Shown: positions 60,937 to 64,000 of the stretch, piece after piece | Layout: the number at the start of each line of letters is the position of its first letter | How positions within the stretch are numbered: position 1 is the stretch's first letter | Origin: Streptomyces monomycini | GTDB lineage: Bacteria > Actinomycetota > Actinomycetes > Streptomycetales > Streptomycetaceae | Reading direction: 5' to 3' | Assembly: GCF_022271435.1 (NCBI RefSeq) | Contig: NZ_JAFIQY010000033.1 | Span: 34,347-98,346 of the forward strand | DNA: 64,000 nt | Position numbers and translations under genes: made by a program | The notes under the pieces: model-generated | The model's database searches: none | What the model saw: only the letters and a program-made list of their open reading frames with translations | Told to the model about the DNA's origin: nothing

Positions 60937-60951
60937 CTGACGTGCCGTCAG
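60937..60951. promoter_or_regulatory. CTGACG-N3-CGTCAG operator (site 6)
   Basis: CTGACGTGCCGTCAG, perfect arms, between the divergent monooxygenase and OB-fold genes, so able to control both. Confidence 0.7.
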
Positions 60952-61007
60952 GCGTAGTGGCGGTGGCCACCGTGCGCCGTGCGTCGAGCTGAAGCGGGTG
61001 GTCCGGA

Positions 61008-61478
61008 ATGAGACCGAAGGCGGCATCCACGTCCGGGTCCGGGGAAGCGGTGGCGGCGCCGCCCGCCGTGCCCAGGTTCGACCTGCCCGGCATCGACGCG
61101 TTCAGCCGTGTCTACTGGGACGCGGCGGCCCAGGGCCGACTGTTGCTGCGCCGCTGTCGCGCCGACGGCTGTGGGGCGGTGCACCACTACCCGCGCGAGT
61201 TCTGCCCGCGTTGCTGGAGCGAAGAGGTGGAGTGGGAGGAGGCGAGCGGCCGGGCCACGCTCTACACGTGGTCAGTCGTGCACCGGAACGACCTCCCGCC
61301 GTTCGGCGAGCGCGTCCCGTACGTGGCCGCGGTGGTGGACCTGGCCGAGGGACCGCGGATGATGACGGAGGTCGTCGACTGCCCGGAGGCGGACCTGCGC
61401 ATCGGCATGGCGTTACGGGTGTGCTTCCGTACCGCGGACGCTTCAGGAATTGCCGTCCCCGTATTTCGCCCCGCCTGA
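61008..61478 (+). CDS. Zn-ribbon OB-fold (DUF35/ChsH2-type) protein
   Basis: 156 residues. The N-terminal zinc ribbon has four cysteines (RCRADGCGAVHHYPREFCPRCW), followed by the acyl-CoA-associated OB-fold (ATLYTWSVVHRND, VAAVVDLAEGPRMMTEVVDC). DUF35 proteins partner thiolase/lipid-transfer proteins or hydratases, for example ChsH2 in steroid side-chain catabolism. No partner thiolase is adjacent here. The family normally binds the product in the thiolase complex, so a partner should be encoded elsewhere in the regulon. Confidence 0.88.
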   Translation: MRPKAASTSGSGEAVAAPPAVPRFDLPGIDAFSRVYWDAAAQGRLLLRRCRADGCGAVHHYPREFCPRCWSEEVEWEEASGRATLYTWSVVHRNDLPPFGERVPYVAAVVDLAEGPRMMTEVVDCPEADLRIGMALRVCFRTADASGIAVPVFRPA

Positions 61479-61526
61479 ACCCCACGCGGCTGGGAACTGC
61501 TGCTGTGGGACGCGCGTTCTACGGTC

Positions 61527-62552
61527 ATGGTGACGCGTACGTTCCGAAGACGCACTCTGGTGTCGGCCGGTGCCGGTGTGGTGGCCCTCGTCGCGGTTTC
61601 GGCGTGCGGCGCGACATCGACCGCCGGGAGTGCCGGGCCGGGGCGTGGTTCCTCGGCGTACGCCTCGGCCACCCCGGACGCGCGGAAGGGGCCGGGCGGT
61701 GCGGGCGGGCTGTTGTCGCGAGGGGTCTGGGCAGTGCAGGACTTCAAGGGCAAGCAGGTGCCGTACGAGTTCTTCGGGACGTCCGTCGGGCGCCCGTGGA
61801 TCGAAGTGCATGATGACGGGACTGCGTCGGGTGCCTACGGATGCGAGGCGTTCCGGGTGAAAGCGCGGCTGGGGGCGGCCGAGCTGACTCTGGGAGGGAA
61901 GGCAGGCGAGCCTCCGGAATGGCCGGGACCGCGGAAGAGTGCCCGGTGCGGCCCCGAGGTGACCGACTTCGAGGAGGTGGTGGCCTACGAGGAAGGACTC
62001 AAGGCCTTCCTCCAGGGCCCGCTGACGATCACCGAAAAACCCGCAGACGCCGACCCGGAGCCCGAGGAGCCGGAGAGTCGGCGGCCCGGGAAGCCGGAGA
62101 CATCCGGGAAGCCCCGAAGCCCGCGGAATTCCCTGGAACTGAAGAATGACCGCGGCGAGACGGTCACTCTGGTGCCCAACAGCCACGAGGAGTTCTTCGG
62201 CACCCGGTACCGGCCGGTCCGAGCGCAGATGTACGACTCCCCGTACCGTTTCGACTCCAGCACCGAGCTGTATTTCGACTTCCAGCCGGACGGCACCGTC
62301 ACCGGCAAGCTCGGGTGCAACGACTTCACCGCCAAGTCCGACTTCGCCGGCACGCACGTCTTCTTCCACGACCCACGGCTCACCACGGACCACACCTGTT
62401 CCGAAAGGAAACGGGACGACGAACAGCAGGCGCTCGCGCTCCTGAAGGCGCAGACCTACCAGTACGTGGCGGATCGCGACGGCATGACGATACGTCGGGG
62501 TGACGACCCCTACATCACCACCCTTTACCTCAGCGGCACGCCCCGCCCGTAG
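61527..62552 (+). CDS. Lipoprotein with tandem META/HslJ-like domains
   Basis: 341 residues. Signal peptide with lipobox VSAC near residue 27. Two META-type domains of similar layout follow, each with a Gly-Cys motif (SGAYGCEAFRVKA, GKLGCNDFTAKS) at the same relative position, separated by a Pro/Glu-rich linker. META domains occur in surface proteins tied to stress or drug tolerance. No island operator is seen upstream. Function unknown; extracellular location is secure. Confidence 0.82.
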   Translation: MVTRTFRRRTLVSAGAGVVALVAVSACGATSTAGSAGPGRGSSAYASATPDARKGPGGAGGLLSRGVWAVQDFKGKQVPYEFFGTSVGRPWIEVHDDGTASGAYGCEAFRVKARLGAAELTLGGKAGEPPEWPGPRKSARCGPEVTDFEEVVAYEEGLKAFLQGPLTITEKPADADPEPEEPESRRPGKPETSGKPRSPRNSLELKNDRGETVTLVPNSHEEFFGTRYRPVRAQMYDSPYRFDSSTELYFDFQPDGTVTGKLGCNDFTAKSDFAGTHVFFHDPRLTTDHTCSERKRDDEQQALALLKAQTYQYVADRDGMTIRRGDDPYITTLYLSGTPRP

Positions 62553-62605
62553 CCGCTCGCCCGCCCGGCCCGGGAAATCGCTGGCCCGCCGCGTCCGTCC
62601 CCGGC

Positions 62606-63105
62606 ATGCTGGCGCGCGTGCTGATTCGAGAAGCGAACGCGGCCGACTGGCCTGCCGTCTGGCCGTTTTTCCGCGGCATCGTCGCGGCCGGCGAAACGTA
62701 CACCTTCGCCCGCGACATGGACGAGGCGACCGGCCGTACGATGTGGATGCTCGCCCCGCCGAGCCGCACGGTCGTCGCCGTGGACGACGACGGTACGGTC
62801 CTCGGCACGGCCAAGATGAACGCCAACCACATGGGCGGCGCCGCGCACATCGCCAGCGCCTCCTTCATGGTCGATCCGGCCCACGGCGGCCGCGGTGTGG
62901 GCCGCGCGCTCGGCGAGTACGCCGTCGAGTGGGCCCGCGCGACGGGCTTCCGTGCCATGCAGTTCAACGCGGTGGTCGAGACCAACACCCGCGCCGTTGC
63001 CCTCTGGCAGTCCCTCGGCTTCGACATCGTGGCGACCCCCCCGAGGGCTTCCTGCACCCCACCAAGGGCTACGTCGGCCTGCACATCATGTACCAGCGGT
63101 TCTGA
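62606..63105 (+). pseudogene. GNAT acetyltransferase, frameshifted in a C7 run
   Basis: A GNAT domain (VLIREANAADWPAVWPFFRGI, MVDPAHGGRGVGRALGEYAVEWA, ALWQSLGFDIVAT) runs in one frame to about 63037. The normal C-terminus (PEGFLHPTKGYVGLHIMYQRF, stop at 63103) is in another frame, reached only if one extra C is added to the run of seven C at 63036-63042. As written, translation continues to 63172 with an unrelated tail. It may be a true frameshift, a slippage site or a sequencing error. Start could be the ATG at 62606 or GTG at 62618. Confidence 0.8.
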
Positions 63106-63123
63106 CCACCGGCCGGGCCGGGC

Positions 63124-63864
63124 CTACGGCCAGAGGAGTTCGCGGGCCCAGATGGCGCCCTCGCGGCGGTAGTTGATGCGTACGTGCCGTCGGCGGGCGT
63201 CGCCCTGGAAGAACTCCACCTCGTCCGGGCGCAGGACGTACAGCGTCCAGCTCGGTACGGGTGCGTCCGGTTCCTGCCGGGCCCGGTCCCAGGCGGCCTC
63301 CGAGGCGCGTTCGAGGTCCGCGTACGAGGCGAGGACTTCACTCTGGCGGCCCACCAACGCGGCGGCCAGGGCGCCCGTCGAGCGGCGGTGGAGGTCGGCC
63401 GCGCTCTCCTCCGGGCCCGCCTCGGTGACCCGGCCCCGTACGCGGACCTGGCGGCCGAGGCCCGCCCAGTAGAAGCCGAGGGCGGCACGCGGACGGGTGG
63501 CCAGTTCGCGGCCCTTGCGGCTGCCGCGGTGGGTGGCGAAGTGCCAGCCGCGCTCGTCGGCGTCGTGCAGCATCAGGGTGCGGACGTTCGGGTCGCCGGA
63601 CGCGTCCGCCGTCGCCAGCGTCATGGTGTGCGGCTCGGGCACGCCCGCCTCCGCGGCCTCCCGCAGCCACTGCCGGAAGAACGGCAGCGGGTCGGCCGGG
63701 GCGTGCGCCGGGTCTGGGTCGACGGCGGGCAGCTCGCAGTCCCAGACGCGGAGGGAGCGGAGGAGCGCGTGGAAGCGTTCGTCGGCGTCCGGGCCGTTGT
63801 CCGCGCCCGCTCCCGTACTCGTCCCCGTGTGCCGGGGCGCGTTCTCTGCCGGGTGTTCGACCAT
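63124..63864 (-). CDS. pdxH: Pyridoxamine 5'-phosphate oxidase
   Basis: 246 residues. FMN enzyme that makes PLP from PNP or PMP. Motifs: PFFRQWLREAAEAGVPEPHTMTLATAD, VRTLMLHDADERGWHFATHRGSRKGREL (FMN and PLP loops), ALGFYWAGLGRQVRVRGRV, and the C-terminal QGDARRRHVRINYRREG dimer region with the conserved Arg residues. The ATG at 63864 sits just 10 bp from the end of an inserted IS element; frame upstream is IS sequence. Shares PLP with the alr gene's need for cofactor. Confidence 0.93.
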   Translation of the reverse strand: MVEHPAENAPRHTGTSTGAGADNGPDADERFHALLRSLRVWDCELPAVDPDPAHAPADPLPFFRQWLREAAEAGVPEPHTMTLATADASGDPNVRTLMLHDADERGWHFATHRGSRKGRELATRPRAALGFYWAGLGRQVRVRGRVTEAGPEESAADLHRRSTGALAAALVGRQSEVLASYADLERASEAAWDRARQEPDAPVPSWTLYVLRPDEVEFFQGDARRRHVRINYRREGAIWARELLWP

Positions 63865-63874
63865 GGTCGGCAGC

Positions 63875-64000
63875 CTAGGACCTGTCTGACAAATGATCAC
63901 CCGTGGACTCGCGGAGCCAGAGGATCAAGGAAGCCAGGACAACTCCGGCACGGTAGCGGTCGCCGAGCTTGTCGAACCGGGTCGCGATCGCGCGGAACTG
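63875..64000 (-). mobile_element. IS5-family transposase, C-terminal end, truncated by the window
   Basis: The minus-strand frame is open from the right edge to TAG at 63875-63877 and encodes QFRAIATRFDKLGDRYRAGV, then VLASLILWLRESTGDHLSDRS. This is the conserved C-terminus of IS5-type transposases frequent in Streptomyces (the FDKLADRYRA core). The element's end (GGACCTGTCTGACAAATGAT) is probably the terminal inverted repeat, with CTAG at the junction as a possible target site. The rest lies beyond the window. Confidence 0.82.

Overview
The window is high-GC actinobacterial chromosome and almost certainly Streptomyces. GTG starts, ATGA/GTGA/TGATG stop-start overlaps, strong third-position GC bias, and the developmental regulators whiD and bldM beside groES-groEL1 and guaB all point there. 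The order groES-groEL1 ... whiB-like ... sigD-like sigma ... guaB ... guaB3 resembles the Mycobacterium tuberculosis region, so much of the window is core actinobacterial backbone carrying accessory insertions.

Layout. 1-8.1 kb: end of nnrD, alr, an alpha/beta hydrolase, then the t6A tRNA-modification genes tsaE, tsaB, rimI and tsaD, followed by small accessory genes including an overlapping pair that looks toxin-antitoxin-like. 8.1-14.5 kb, all on the minus strand: a SAM methyltransferase, then a set that reads response regulator, sensor kinase, LCP cell-wall ligase and SEDS (FtsW/RodA) glycosyltransferase. 15.1-17.4 kb: groES-groEL1 behind two CIRCE operators. 17.4-18.6 kb: a membrane protein and YtrA-type GntR regulator. 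18.8-28.5 kb: a carbohydrate locus made of a 2-hydroxyacid dehydrogenase, ABC importer (binding protein and two permeases, no ATPase), DeoR/LacI-hybrid regulator, DUF2264 protein and a secreted beta-helix protein. 28.5-31 kb: SDR, MOSC protein, LysR regulator.

31.2-36.7 kb: whiD and bldM (divergent, with a sigma-BldN-type promoter), an ECF sigma factor, guaB, an orphan RelE-like ORF and guaB3. 36.8-46.9 kb: a membrane protein, a nucleotide-sugar dehydrogenase lacking its usual catalytic cysteine, glpD, a transmembrane Ser/Thr kinase and an adjacent transmembrane pseudokinase.

47-61.5 kb is an acyl-CoA and oxidoreductase catabolic island: three acyl-CoA dehydrogenases, two alcohol dehydrogenase/SDR enzymes, a cyclase-family hydrolase, flavin reductase, enoyl-CoA hydratase, CoA ligase, flavin monooxygenase and a DUF35 OB-fold protein. 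The promoters in this island share one 15-bp palindrome of the form CTGACG-N3-CGTCAG, seen at six places, so the island reads as one regulon run by a TetR-type repressor encoded elsewhere. The gene set resembles steroid, terpenoid or branched acyl side-chain catabolism, but the substrate cannot be read from sequence. An HATPase-domain protein and a small ORF sit inside the island.

61.5-64 kb: a META-domain lipoprotein, a frameshifted GNAT acetyltransferase, pdxH, and the end of an IS5-family element that has landed directly upstream of pdxH. No tRNA, rRNA, CRISPR array or polyketide/NRPS cluster was seen.
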